64,000 nt of DNA from Thiohalorhabdus sp. Cl-TMA. Lineage in GTDB: Bacteria > Pseudomonadota > Gammaproteobacteria > Thiohalorhabdales > Thiohalorhabdaceae. The first letter of the stretch is position 1. Each line of letters begins with the position of its first letter. Where the stretch lies: assembly GCF_041821045.1 (NCBI RefSeq), contig NZ_JBGUAW010000009.1, positions 1 through 64,000 on the forward strand, written 5' to 3'. Positions 45,005 through 53,779 of the stretch are shown here, one piece after another. The notes under the pieces were generated by a model that did not search any database, was not told where the DNA came from, and saw only the letters and a list, made by a program, of their open reading frames with translations. Both the position numbers and the translations under genes were made by a program.

Positions 45005-46045
45005 TCAAGAAGTACTTTTCAGCCAGGGCGCGACGGCGGAAGGAAGTCCCAGGCGGTCCCGATCCTCCTGGCGGGCCCAGGTTCGTTCACTGTCCGCAAG
45101 AGTCGCCCCGTCTACCCATTGCAGCCGTAATGGGTGCAGCTCGAGGTGGAAGTGGGTGAAGGTGTGCCGGAAGACCGGAAGCTCGTCCAGTCGCCGGAGC
45201 TGGCTTCCCAGCCGTTCTTCCAGCATTGCACAGGCCTCCGCGGCGGTATACCCGTCCTTTTCCAGTAAGGGCGGGCACCAGAGCCCCCCCCAGAACCCCG
45301 TGGGGGGCCGCCGTTCCAGGAGCAGGCCCCGGTCGGATTCCACCAGGGCGAACCACGCTTCGCGGACGGGCTTCTCCTTGCGCGGGGCGCGCGCGGGCAG
45401 TTCCTCCACCATGCCCTCGGCATAGGCGCGGCAGTGGACCTGAACCGGGCAGACGCCGCATTTCGGCTTGCGGAGCGTGCACACGGTTGCGCCGAGGTCC
45501 TGGATGGCCTGGTTGTAGTCGCCGGCCTCCCGGGAAGGGGTGCGCTCCCGGGCGTGCTCCCAGAGCCGGCGCTCCACCGGCGAGCGGCCAGGGAAATCCG
45601 TTTCCAGCAGCACCCGCGCCAGTACCCGCTTTACATTGGCCTCGAGAATGGGAAGCGGATGGTCGAGGGCGCAGGAAAGGATGGCCCCGGCGGTGGAGGG
45701 TCCGATCCCGGGGAGGTTCACAACGGCCGAGAGCTCCTCGGGGAAGACGCCGCCGTGCTCGTCGCGTATCCGGCGCGCGGCGGCGTGGAGGTTCCGGGCC
45801 CGGGTGTAATAGCCCAGGCCGGACCAAAGGGCCAGTACCTCGTCCTCTTCGGCATCGGCGAGATGGCGGATGGTCGGGAACCGCTCCAGGAACCGGCGGT
45901 AGTAGGGAAGGACCGTCTCCACCCGGGTCTGCTGCAGCATGATCTCCGATATCCAGACCGGATAGGGATCGTCGAGGCCGCGCCAGGGCAGGGTTCGTCC
46001 ATGGCGCCGGAACCAGTCGAGGAGATCCTTGGCGAAGGGATGCAT
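45005..46045 (-). CDS. mutY: A/G-specific adenine glycosylase MutY
   Basis: 346 residues from the ATG at 46045; the frame is open further upstream but that part is tRNA-Gly and terminator. Removes adenine opposite 8-oxoguanine. Glu34 in SEIMLQQT (proton donor), the helix-hairpin-helix LPGIGPSTAG, and the [4Fe-4S] loop C-x6-C-x2-C-x5-C (CTLRKPKCGVCPVQVHC) are present. The C-terminal NUDIX-like domain has FWGGLWC and FTHFHLEL. The residue matching catalytic Asp138 of E. coli is Glu135 here (PILEANVKRVL instead of PILDGNVKRVL), and the next Gly is Ala. Confidence 0.92.
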   Translation of the reverse strand: MHPFAKDLLDWFRRHGRTLPWRGLDDPYPVWISEIMLQQTRVETVLPYYRRFLERFPTIRHLADAEEDEVLALWSGLGYYTRARNLHAAARRIRDEHGGVFPEELSAVVNLPGIGPSTAGAILSCALDHPLPILEANVKRVLARVLLETDFPGRSPVERRLWEHARERTPSREAGDYNQAIQDLGATVCTLRKPKCGVCPVQVHCRAYAEGMVEELPARAPRKEKPVREAWFALVESDRGLLLERRPPTGFWGGLWCPPLLEKDGYTAAEACAMLEERLGSQLRRLDELPVFRHTFTHFHLELHPLRLQWVDGATLADSERTWARQEDRDRLGLPSAVAPWLKSTS

Positions 46046-46070
46046 GAGCGGTCTGGGCGGTTGGGGCCGT

Positions 46071-46096
46071 AAAAAAAGCGGCCGGGTGGCCGCTTG
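46071..46096 (-). terminator. Terminator after tRNA-Gly
   Basis: On the minus strand AAGCGGCC, loop ACCC, GGCCGCTT, then a run of T. It separates tRNA-Gly from mutY, though the mutY start lies only 25 bp further. Confidence 0.8.
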
Positions 46097-46108
46097 AAGG
46101 TCTGGAAC

Positions 46109-46182
46109 TGGAGCGGGTGATGGGAATCGAACCCACATCACCAGCTTGGGAAGCTGGGGTTCTACCATTGAACTACACCCGC
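46109..46182 (-). tRNA. tRNA-Gly (CCC)
   Basis: 74 nt including encoded CCA. Acceptor GCGGGTG, D arm TAGTTCAATGGTAGAAC, anticodon stem CCAGC/GCTGG with loop TTCCCAA (anticodon CCC), T arm GGGTTCGATTCCC. Pattern of E. coli glyU. Confidence 0.95.
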
Positions 46183-46336
46183 ATCCGGCCAACGGGGGCG
46201 TTCGCACCGTCCCCCGCAGACAGCATCAATGTACCATGCTGCGTGCCATACGCAACCGGGTGAAAGCTGCCGGGAAGGGCAACGGTCTGATATCCTTTGG
46301 GGTGCCGAGGAACCTCGGGCCGGCCTTCCCGGCCCC

Positions 46337-46363
46337 GAGTGCCCGCCGCGAGGTCGGGCACTC
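46337..46363 (+). other. Leader hairpin upstream of thiS
   Basis: GAGTGCCCG and CGGGCACTC form a 9-bp perfect stem with a 9-base loop, 42 bp before thiS. No T run follows. The TPP-riboswitch core (CTGAGA and the ACC box) was not found near it. Confidence 0.4.
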
Positions 46364-46404
46364 GTGACCTGATTCGATTGCCCCGTCGGCATGGGAGTGG
46401 ATGA

Positions 46405-46653
46405 ATGGAAATCTGGGTGAACGGGGAGGCATGGTCCGTACAGTCGGGGAGCACCCTCCGGGGGCTCATCGACGAGCTGGGCTTTGACCCCAAGGGCGTG
46501 GCCGTGGAGGTCAACCGGGAGGTGGTCCCCCGCAGTATCCATGCCGAGCATCTCCTTCAGGAAGGGGATCGGGTGGAGGTGGTACGCGCCATCGGTGGCG
46601 GCACCCGCCAGCCCTTCCCTTTGAACCGAATCCCCGAGCGGAAAGCGCCATGA
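46405..46653 (+). CDS. thiS: Sulfur carrier protein ThiS with C-terminal extension
   Basis: 82 residues. The ubiquitin-like fold is clear: [10 protein letters not shown], a central helix, [22 protein letters not shown]. In ThiS the C-terminal Gly is adenylated by ThiF and turned into thiocarboxylate for thiazole synthesis. Here the Gly triplet at 64-66 is followed by 16 more residues ([16 protein letters not shown]) before the stop. Either a protease removes the tail, or a different route is used. The gene overlaps thiG by four bases, so the tail is not an annotation artefact; no nearby frameshift gives a stop at the Gly residues. Confidence 0.85.
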   Translation: MEIWVNGEAWSVQSGSTLRGLIDELGFDPKGVAVEVNREVVPRSIHAEHLLQEGDRVEVVRAIGGGTRQPFPLNRIPERKAP

Positions 46654-47435
46654 CGCAGAGCAATGATCCCCTGGTTATCGCCGGCCGGGAGTTTTCTTCC
46701 CGTCTCCTGGTGGGTACCGGCAAGTACGCGGATCTCGACCAGACCAAGGCGGCGGTGGAGGCCAGCGGCTCCGAGATCATCACGGTAGCCGTGCGTCGAA
46801 CCAATATCGGTCAGCAGGCGGACGAGGCCAATCTGCTCGACTACCTGGATCCGACCCGCTACACCATCCTCCCCAATACGGCGGGCTGCTATACGGCGGA
46901 GGATGCCGTGCGTACCTGCCGTCTGGCCCGGGAGCTGGGCGGCTGGACCCTGGTAAAGCTCGAGGTGCTCGGCGACGAAAAGACTCTGTACCCCGATCTA
47001 TGGGAAACCGCCAGGGCGGCGGAGACGCTCATCGAGGAAGGCTTCCAGGTGATGGTCTACACCATGGACGATCCCATCGCCTGCAAGCGCTTCGAGGAGA
47101 TGGGCTGCGCCGCCGTAATGCCCCTGGCGGCCCCCATCGGCTCCGGCCTGGGCATACAGAACAAATACAACCTGCGCATCATTCTGGAACAGGCCAACGT
47201 GCCGATCCTGGTGGACGCCGGGGTGGGGACGGCCTCGGATGTGGCGGTGGCGCTGGAGCTGGGCTGCGACGGCGTTCTGCTCAATACGGCCATCGCCGAG
47301 GCCGCAGACCCGGTACGGATGGCCACCGCTATGCGGCAAGGCGTGGAAGCGGGGCGTAATGCCTACCTGGCGGGCCGCATGGCCAAGCGGCTGTACGGGT
47401 CCGCCTCCTCGCCGCTGGACGGCACCTTTTTCTAG
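46650..47435 (+). CDS. thiG: Thiazole synthase
   Basis: 261 residues. Forms the thiazole phosphate moiety from deoxyxylulose phosphate, glycine-derived imine and the ThiS thiocarboxylate. Catalytic Lys103 in [32 protein letters not shown] and [19 protein letters not shown] are phosphate-binding blocks of the TIM barrel. Partner of the overlapping thiS. thiF, thiH or thiO are not in the window. Confidence 0.96.
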   Translation: MTQSNDPLVIAGREFSSRLLVGTGKYADLDQTKAAVEASGSEIITVAVRRTNIGQQADEANLLDYLDPTRYTILPNTAGCYTAEDAVRTCRLARELGGWTLVKLEVLGDEKTLYPDLWETARAAETLIEEGFQVMVYTMDDPIACKRFEEMGCAAVMPLAAPIGSGLGIQNKYNLRIILEQANVPILVDAGVGTASDVAVALELGCDGVLLNTAIAEAADPVRMATAMRQGVEAGRNAYLAGRMAKRLYGSASSPLDGTFF

Positions 47436-47511
47436 CCCGGGAACCGGCAGCGCCGTTGGATGGGGAAGTGGGAGCGGGTCCGCGGCGAGGAGGGCCACCG
47501 CAGTACGGCGG

Positions 47512-47808
47512 TCAGTGGGTGAAGCCGTTGTTGGAGGAGGGGGATTGCTCCTCCGCGCGCTGGACTTCCGCCTGGAGATATTCCCAGATCCCGCCGATCT
47601 CCGCGGCGATATTACCCGCCCGGGCGAGACGTCCCGCGGCCTCGTAGATGACCCGAGCGTCGTCGTCCCATTGCCGCTCGTTCTGCGTCTGGATGAGCGG
47701 CTCCAGGATCTCCTCCACCAGGAAGCGGAGATCGTCGGTGAGCCCGCCCAGGTCCTCTTCAGCACGCTTGGCCCATTCGGCTGCCGTGGGACGGTCATTC
47801 TCGGCCAT
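47512..47808 (-). CDS. Small acidic protein of unknown function
   Basis: 98 residues, mainly helical by composition (AAEWAKRAEEDLGGLTDDL; LARAGNIAAEIGGIWEYLQ), acidic, without a signal peptide. It runs antisense between thiG and hemF, divergent from hemF. I do not recognise a family; accepted for its compact, well-organised coding pattern and lack of competing frames. Confidence 0.5.
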   Translation of the reverse strand: MAENDRPTAAEWAKRAEEDLGGLTDDLRFLVEEILEPLIQTQNERQWDDDARVIYEAAGRLARAGNIAAEIGGIWEYLQAEVQRAEEQSPSSNNGFTH

Positions 47809-47810
47809 AG

Positions 47811-48863
<1,053 letters not shown>

Positions 48864-48873
48864 TGTCCCGTCG

Positions 48874-49152
48874 CTACGAGCTTTCTTCCGGCGGAACGTA
48901 ACCCTCCGGCATCTCGGCGCCTTCGCCGAAGAAGAACTCCTCCATCTGGGCCTGCAGGTACTTCTGGGCCTGGGGATCCATCAGGTTCAGCCGCATCTCG
49001 TTCACCAGCATGGTCTGGCGCTGCACCCACTGTTGCCAGGCCTCCTTGGAGACATGGTTGTAGATGCGCTGGCCCAGCTCGCCGGGCATAGGGGGGCGAT
49101 CCAGGCCCTCGGCCTCCCGGCCCAGATATACGCAATGCACCGTGCGCGCCAT
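48874..49152 (-). CDS. yggX: Fe(2+)-trafficking protein YggX
   Basis: 92 residues, the standard length. [17 protein letters not shown] with the conserved Cys, then [17 protein letters not shown] and [13 protein letters not shown]. Linked to iron trafficking and protection of Fe-S proteins from oxidation. In E. coli it follows mutY; here mutY lies 2.8 kb away on the same strand. Confidence 0.96.
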   Translation of the reverse strand: MARTVHCVYLGREAEGLDRPPMPGELGQRIYNHVSKEAWQQWVQRQTMLVNEMRLNLMDPQAQKYLQAQMEEFFFGEGAEMPEGYVPPEESS

Positions 49153-49396
49153 GATCCGGCTCCTTCCGTTTTATTGCTCTTGGTGATTCTCGCAGTCGAT
49201 CACCCGGGCTCGATCGGGCGGCAACCATAAGGCGAAACCTGGCACCCCCGCAAGCAGGGGAAGGATGCTTCCGTCGATACCGGGGCGCATCCGCTACCTA
49301 TTGGTGCCTGCCGCCCGGACGGGCTCCGTGTCCGCATACCGCCGTATGCGTTAGCATATCCGCTTTTTCTCGATCAGAAATCTAGGGAGTGCCTGC

Positions 49397-50329
49397 ATGA
49401 GCCAGGCAGCCATAAGCATCCAAGGAATCCGCAAGAGCTTCGGTAAGCTCCAGGCCCTGAAAGGCATCGATCTGGAGATACAGCGGGGCGAATTCTTCGG
49501 CCTGCTCGGGCCGAACGGGGCGGGCAAATCCACCCTGATCAGTACCATCGCGGGCCTGGTGGTGCCCGACGGCGGAAAGGTGGAGGTGCTCGGGAACGAT
49601 ACCGTGAAGAATTACCGGCATGCACGCCGGAATATCGGCGTGGTGCCCCAGGAGGTGGTCTACGACCCCTTCTTTACCGTGGAAGAGGTGATCCGCAATC
49701 AGGCGGGCTATTTCGGCGTGCGTGACATGGGCGGCTGGCTGGATGAGCTCCTGGACGCCCTGGAGCTCGACGACAAGCGGGACGCCAACATGCGCCAGCT
49801 CTCCGGCGGTATGAAGCGCCGGGTCCTGATCGCGCAGGCCCTCGCCCACCGGCCACCCATCGCCATTCTCGACGAGCCTACCGCCGGCGTGGACGTGGAG
49901 CTGCGCCGCAGCCTCTGGGAGTTCACCCGGCGCCTGAACGGCGAAGGCATGACCGTAGTGCTCACCACCCATTACCTGGAGGAGGCGGAGGAGCTCTGCG
50001 ACCGCATCGCCATCATCCACAACGGCGCGGTCCAGGCCCTGGACACCAAGGACGCCTTGCTGGCCCGGGACACCACCCGGTCGCTGTGCGTCACCCTGGA
50101 GGACGCCGCGGCGCGGATCCCCGAGACCCTGACACCTTTCCTCGCCGACCGGGACGGCGAAGAGGTGCACCTGCGGTTCAACAAGGAGGAGCACAGCCCC
50201 GTGGAGCTGCTCAACCGCTTCCAGGAGGCCGGGGTGGCGGTGAAGGACCTCCATACCTTCAGCCCCTCCCTGGAGGACATCTTCCGGAGCCTCACCGGCG
50301 AGCACCTCAGCACCGAGGAGGTCTCCTGA
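49397..50329 (+). CDS. ABC-2 type exporter, ATP-binding protein (YadG-like)
   Basis: 310 residues with GGGAG before the ATG at 49397. Walker A GPNGAGKST, signature LSGGMKRRVLIAQAL, Walker B AILDEPTAGVD, and the H-loop TTHYLEEAEELCDR are complete. The C-terminal 80 residues match the extension of drug/polysaccharide ABC-2 ATPases. Its stop and the permease start share one base (TGATG), so the two are one unit. Substrate unknown. Confidence 0.93.
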   Translation: MSQAAISIQGIRKSFGKLQALKGIDLEIQRGEFFGLLGPNGAGKSTLISTIAGLVVPDGGKVEVLGNDTVKNYRHARRNIGVVPQEVVYDPFFTVEEVIRNQAGYFGVRDMGGWLDELLDALELDDKRDANMRQLSGGMKRRVLIAQALAHRPPIAILDEPTAGVDVELRRSLWEFTRRLNGEGMTVVLTTHYLEEAEELCDRIAIIHNGAVQALDTKDALLARDTTRSLCVTLEDAAARIPETLTPFLADRDGEEVHLRFNKEEHSPVELLNRFQEAGVAVKDLHTFSPSLEDIFRSLTGEHLSTEEVS

Positions 50330-51096
50330 TGGAATTCAACGTTATGGGCTTCTACACCCTGCTGCGCAAGGAGGTGATGCGCTTCTGGAAGGTGGGAGTT
50401 CAGACGGTATTCTCGCCCATGGTGACCACCCTCCTGTACCTGCTGATCTTCAGCTATGTGCTGGAGGACCGGGTGAACGTCTACGCTGGGGTCTCCTACA
50501 CGGAGTTCCTGGTTCCCGGCCTGATGATGATGTCCATGATCCAGAACGCCTTCGCCAACAGCTCCTCCAGCCTCATCCAGTCCAAGGTCACCGGCAACAT
50601 GGTGTTTATCCTGCTGCCGCCCCTGTCGAGCCTGGAGTTCTACCTGGCCTTCGTCCTGGCCGCTTCCCTGCGTGGCATCCTGGTGGGCCTCAGCGTTTAC
50701 GTGGTGGCGCTGGCCTTCGTGGATCTGCCGCTGAACAATGTGGGCGCCATCCTCCTGTTCGGCGTGCTGGCCAGCGCGGTGATGGGGGCCTTCGGGGTCA
50801 TCGCTGGCATCTGGGCGGAGAAGTTCGACCAGATCGCCGCATTCACCAACTTCTTCGTGATGCCGCTGTCCTTCCTGTCGGGGGTCTTCTACTCCATCAA
50901 CGACCTGCCCGGCTTCTGGCGGACCGTGTCGCACCTGAATCCGTTCTTCTACATGATCGACGGCTTCCGGGCGGGCTTCATCGGCCACTCGGACGTCTCG
51001 CTCGCCTTCAGCGTCTCCTTCGTTCTGGGCTTCCTGGTGCTGCTTTCGACCCTGGCCCTGCGGATGCTGGTCACCGGCTACAAGATGCGGGGCTAA
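50329..51096 (+). CDS. ABC-2 type exporter permease (YadH-like)
   Basis: 255 residues from the ATG at 50329; the frame is open further upstream only as a shadow of the ATPase gene. Six expected membrane helices (FSPMVTTLLYLLIFSYVL; FGVLASAVMGAFGVIAGI; PLSFLSGVFYSIN). The block TEFLVPGLMMMSMI is typical of the ABC-2 family. Works with the ATPase at 49397 as a homodimer. Confidence 0.92.
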   Translation: MEFNVMGFYTLLRKEVMRFWKVGVQTVFSPMVTTLLYLLIFSYVLEDRVNVYAGVSYTEFLVPGLMMMSMIQNAFANSSSSLIQSKVTGNMVFILLPPLSSLEFYLAFVLAASLRGILVGLSVYVVALAFVDLPLNNVGAILLFGVLASAVMGAFGVIAGIWAEKFDQIAAFTNFFVMPLSFLSGVFYSINDLPGFWRTVSHLNPFFYMIDGFRAGFIGHSDVSLAFSVSFVLGFLVLLSTLALRMLVTGYKMRG

Positions 51097-51102
51097 AAGG
51101 CG

Positions 51103-51308
51103 CGTAACCGCCAAGGACGCCGGGGGAAGTAAACGGATGCCCGGGGGAGCTGGGCTTCTGCGGAACAGGGTGGGAGGCGAACCAGACGCTAGTGTCTTGA
51201 TTAGGGGCGGCCGTCACGGCCGCTCCTGCATGTTGGAAGAGCCCTTTGCCGGCCAGTAGGCTTCGCCGTTCCTGGCGCGCCTGGCGGTTCCGGAGCCTTG
51301 GCGTTTTT
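51103..51308. repeat. Intergenic inverted-repeat element with internal REP-like hairpin
   Basis: The left end AACCGCCAAGGACGCCGG (51105-51122) and the inverse right end GAGCCTTGGCGTTTTTGC (51291-51308) resemble the ends of the element at 57252-57387. It fills the gap between the exporter permease (plus) and the four-helix protein gene (minus). The hairpin at 51203-51227 lies inside. Confidence 0.45.
51203..51227. repeat. REP-like palindrome
   Basis: AGGGGCGGCCGTCACGGCCG followed by CTCCT: stem AG(G/C)GGCGGCCGT/ACGGCCGCTCCT around a short loop. This form (GGAGCGGCC...GGCCGC) is typical of extragenic palindromes in gammaproteobacteria. Confidence 0.65.
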
Positions 51309-51315
51309 GCTCTGT

Positions 51316-51831
51316 TCAGGCTTCTTCGGAGGTGGTCCGGATCCGGTAGCCGCCGCGCCGGTTGGCGACCAGGGACCACAGGGTAATACCCATGACCCAC
51401 AGCAGGCTGAGCTCCAGCCCCAGGAAGGTGACGACCTTCAGGTAGGCGAATTCGGGGGCGGCGAACCGCACCAGCCAGCCAGCTCCCTCGTTGCCCACCG
51501 CGAGGACGAAGGGCAGCCAGATGCCGAAGTGCTTGGCGCGATCGGAGAGGGGAGCGAACAGCATCAGGTGAACCAGGGTAATCAGCAGGATACCCATGGC
51601 GAAGAGGTGGAAATGGGCCACCTCTAGCATGCCGTCGTAGCTGCGTGGCCGGCTGAATTCCTCGGGATTGCCCAGGTAGTAGTGCACCACGGAGTCGTAG
51701 GTGAGGCCCATGTTGAGGAAGTACATGGCGCCGTTGCTGATCCAGTGCAGGAAGATGTAGCCGAGGAACAGCAGGATGACGGTGCGCAGGAAAGGGTTCT
51801 TGCGCTGCTCGCCGGTGACGGTGAAGCGCAT
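51316..51831 (-). CDS. Four-helix membrane protein with intramembrane histidines
   Basis: 171 residues. Four hydrophobic helices at about 15-40, 70-92, 102-122 and 132-156. His29 in helix 1 and His73, His75 and His88 in helix 2, plus Glu70 and His50, form a pattern that could bind heme or metal; there is no CXXCH motif. The helix core AHFHLFAMG is notable. The gene is the last of a three-gene minus-strand unit after porin and FMN-binding protein genes (2-bp gap to the latter). No family recognised with confidence; a quinone- or heme-linked partner of the flavoprotein is a guess. Confidence 0.75.
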   Translation of the reverse strand: MRFTVTGEQRKNPFLRTVILLFLGYIFLHWISNGAMYFLNMGLTYDSVVHYYLGNPEEFSRPRSYDGMLEVAHFHLFAMGILLITLVHLMLFAPLSDRAKHFGIWLPFVLAVGNEGAGWLVRFAAPEFAYLKVVTFLGLELSLLWVMGITLWSLVANRRGGYRIRTTSEEA

Positions 51832-51833
51832 GG

Positions 51834-52400
51834 TCAGCCGCCCTCCGCCAGCTTCACCCGGTAGACCGCCAGGACCCGGCGGACCCCGTCCGTGAGGGTG
51901 CGGGAGGAAAGGGAAGCGCCGCTCATGCCCTGGATCTCCCGTCCGAGGGCCGTATGGGGCTCCAGGCCGTGGCCCTCGAACTGGGCGAGCCAGCGCCCGC
52001 TGGGCCGGTACTCCGGCGGCTCTTTCCAGGCGAGCACCCGCAGCTCCCGGACCTTCCCCTCGGGGGATAGCACCACCATGAAGGTGGCCGGCTTGGAGCG
52101 CACCGTACGGGTATCGATGAAGGCGTAGCCGGTAATCGCGTCGCCGGCCATGCCCTTGTAGACCGTGAAGAGCTGGCTTTTGAGCTCGGCCCGCGCTTTC
52201 TGCTGGACCTCCTGCCGTTCCGCATCGGACAGGAACAGCACTTCCTTTTCCACCCGTTCCGCCTTACCCAGCCCTGCGGCTAGGGCTTCGTCCTTGGTCA
52301 TCAGGACCTCGGCTCGCCCGATGGCTGGGCCCGCCAGCAACAGCGCCAGGATCAGGGCCAGGGTGGTAGATGGCCGGAGCAGCTTCGCTTGCTGCAACAT
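51834..52400 (-). CDS. Exported FMN-binding domain protein
   Basis: 188 residues from the ATG at 52400, giving a signal peptide (STTLALILALLLAGPAIG, RAE). An upstream start at 52454 is less likely. The C-terminal domain is of the NqrC/RnfG type: GYAFIDTRTV, then the covalent-flavin motif SGAS at 160-163 followed by LSSRTLTDGV. FMN is usually attached to Ser/Thr of this motif by ApbE in the periplasm, which is not encoded here. It would carry electrons outside the cytoplasm, next to a His-rich membrane protein and a porin in one operon. Confidence 0.85.
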   Translation of the reverse strand: MLQQAKLLRPSTTLALILALLLAGPAIGRAEVLMTKDEALAAGLGKAERVEKEVLFLSDAERQEVQQKARAELKSQLFTVYKGMAGDAITGYAFIDTRTVRSKPATFMVVLSPEGKVRELRVLAWKEPPEYRPSGRWLAQFEGHGLEPHTALGREIQGMSGASLSSRTLTDGVRRVLAVYRVKLAEGG

Positions 52401-52474
52401 GACGACGGGTCCTCCCAATAGGCGCACGCCCGGCGATGCCGGGCGTGCTCGCATTGCCCGCTATGCGGCCGGGC

Positions 52475-53779
52475 TCAGAAGTTGTAGCCGATACCCACCA
52501 GGTACTCGGTCTGGTTGTTCTCGCCGGCGCCGTCCTGATCAGACTCGCTGTCGAACATCTTGACCTCGGCCTTCACCACCACGTTGGGGTGCGGCATGTA
52601 GTGCAGGCCCGCCTCGGTGATGACGCGATCCTGGGCCGGATCCTCCGGATAGCCCGAGGGCACGTCGGAGTTGGTGTCCAGGTCGGTGTAGCGCACCCAA
52701 GGATACAGGGACTGCTCGGGAAGCTCGGCGATGTGCGGCATGATGTCGTAGCCGGCCTCAGCATACCAGCCGGTCATGGTGTCGCTCACGCCGCTGCCGA
52801 GCGAATCGGAGAGTGCCTGGGTGTCGTCGATCTGGGCCTGGGCGAACATCCCGCGCAGCCACCAGCCGTGGCGCTTGTACTGGACGTGGGCCTCGTAGAG
52901 GTCCATGTGCACATCGGGCGTACCCAAAGAGTTGTTAGTTCCGTTCTCGAACAGCTCCTGCTCGTGGCCCATGTCGCCGGTCCAGAAGGAGCCGCCCAGG
53001 ATCACGCCCGAAAGCGGCTTCCAGTCCAGACGGCCGGTGACGGCCAGGTCGTCGGCCTGGGCCTCGGCGCCCTTCTGGCGCACGCCCCGGATGTCGCCTT
53101 GGTCGATGGTGGACTGGCCGGTTCCATCAATGGCGTTGAAGCTGTTCTGCACGTAGAGCCGGTACTCCAGGGTCTCGGTGAGGTTGCCCCACAGGCCCAC
53201 GCCGTTCTCCCGGGAGGTGGTGGGGATGATGCGCTTCTCCACCTCGGGGCGGATGTTGCCGAAGTACGTCGGCGGCTCGTGGATCTCGTTCACCAGGCCC
53301 AGCGGCGAGAGCATCATGCCGGCGCGGATGTTGGCCTTCTCGTGGAGCAGGAAGTCCAGGTAGGCGAATTCCACGTAGATCTCTTCGACGTGCTCGATCT
53401 CGATCTCCGTGTTCAGGAGGATCCAGTCGTTGAAGCGGTAGCCGAAGTAGAAGATCTGCCGGTAGAAGTCGGTCTCGTCGGCGCCGTCAATGGAGGAATT
53501 CTTGTAGAAGCCGTGCCCGTAGCCGCCGATGGAGAGGCCCTGATCCACCTGGTAGATCTTGGCGCCGGCGGGGCCCACGCCGTAGGCGGGCTGATAGTCG
53601 TACTCCTCCGAGACCAGGCCTTCGCGCCGGCGGCCTTCCAGCTCCTCGGAGAGGATGTCGACCTTCTGCTCCAGCTCCTCGAGGCGCTGTTCAGTGTCGT
53701 TCGGCGTCTGTGCCTGGGCCGGCAGCGCCAGGCCCGTAGCAGCCAGTGCCGCAGTCAGTAAGGCTGGTGCCTTGTGCAT
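52475..53779 (-). CDS. Outer-membrane porin-like protein with N-terminal coiled coil
   Basis: 434 residues. Signal peptide MHKAPALLTAALAATGLA ending AQA; GGAG precedes the ATG. A short coiled coil (TEQRLEELEQKVDILSEELE) comes first, then alternating hydrophobic and polar strands to a C-terminal aromatic end (YLVGIGYNF) recognised by the BAM machinery. Strands are acidic and aromatic (IFYFGYRFNDWILLNTEIEIE). Similar to phosphate-selective or general porins with an N-terminal coiled coil. First gene of the unit with the FMN-binding protein and the four-helix protein; Fur-like sites lie upstream. Confidence 0.82.
   Translation of the reverse strand: MHKAPALLTAALAATGLALPAQAQTPNDTEQRLEELEQKVDILSEELEGRRREGLVSEEYDYQPAYGVGPAGAKIYQVDQGLSIGGYGHGFYKNSSIDGADETDFYRQIFYFGYRFNDWILLNTEIEIEHVEEIYVEFAYLDFLLHEKANIRAGMMLSPLGLVNEIHEPPTYFGNIRPEVEKRIIPTTSRENGVGLWGNLTETLEYRLYVQNSFNAIDGTGQSTIDQGDIRGVRQKGAEAQADDLAVTGRLDWKPLSGVILGGSFWTGDMGHEQELFENGTNNSLGTPDVHMDLYEAHVQYKRHGWWLRGMFAQAQIDDTQALSDSLGSGVSDTMTGWYAEAGYDIMPHIAELPEQSLYPWVRYTDLDTNSDVPSGYPEDPAQDRVITEAGLHYMPHPNVVVKAEVKMFDSESDQDGAGENNQTEYLVGIGYNF

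Noticed and set aside
46046-46207. N-terminal extension of mutY
   Set aside because: The in-frame extension reads through a terminator and tRNA-Gly; the ATG at 46045 gives the normal MutY N terminus.
46300-46404. Possible TPP riboswitch before thiS
   Set aside because: A GGGGTGCC stretch is present, but the CTGAGA and ACC boxes of the TPP aptamer were not found.
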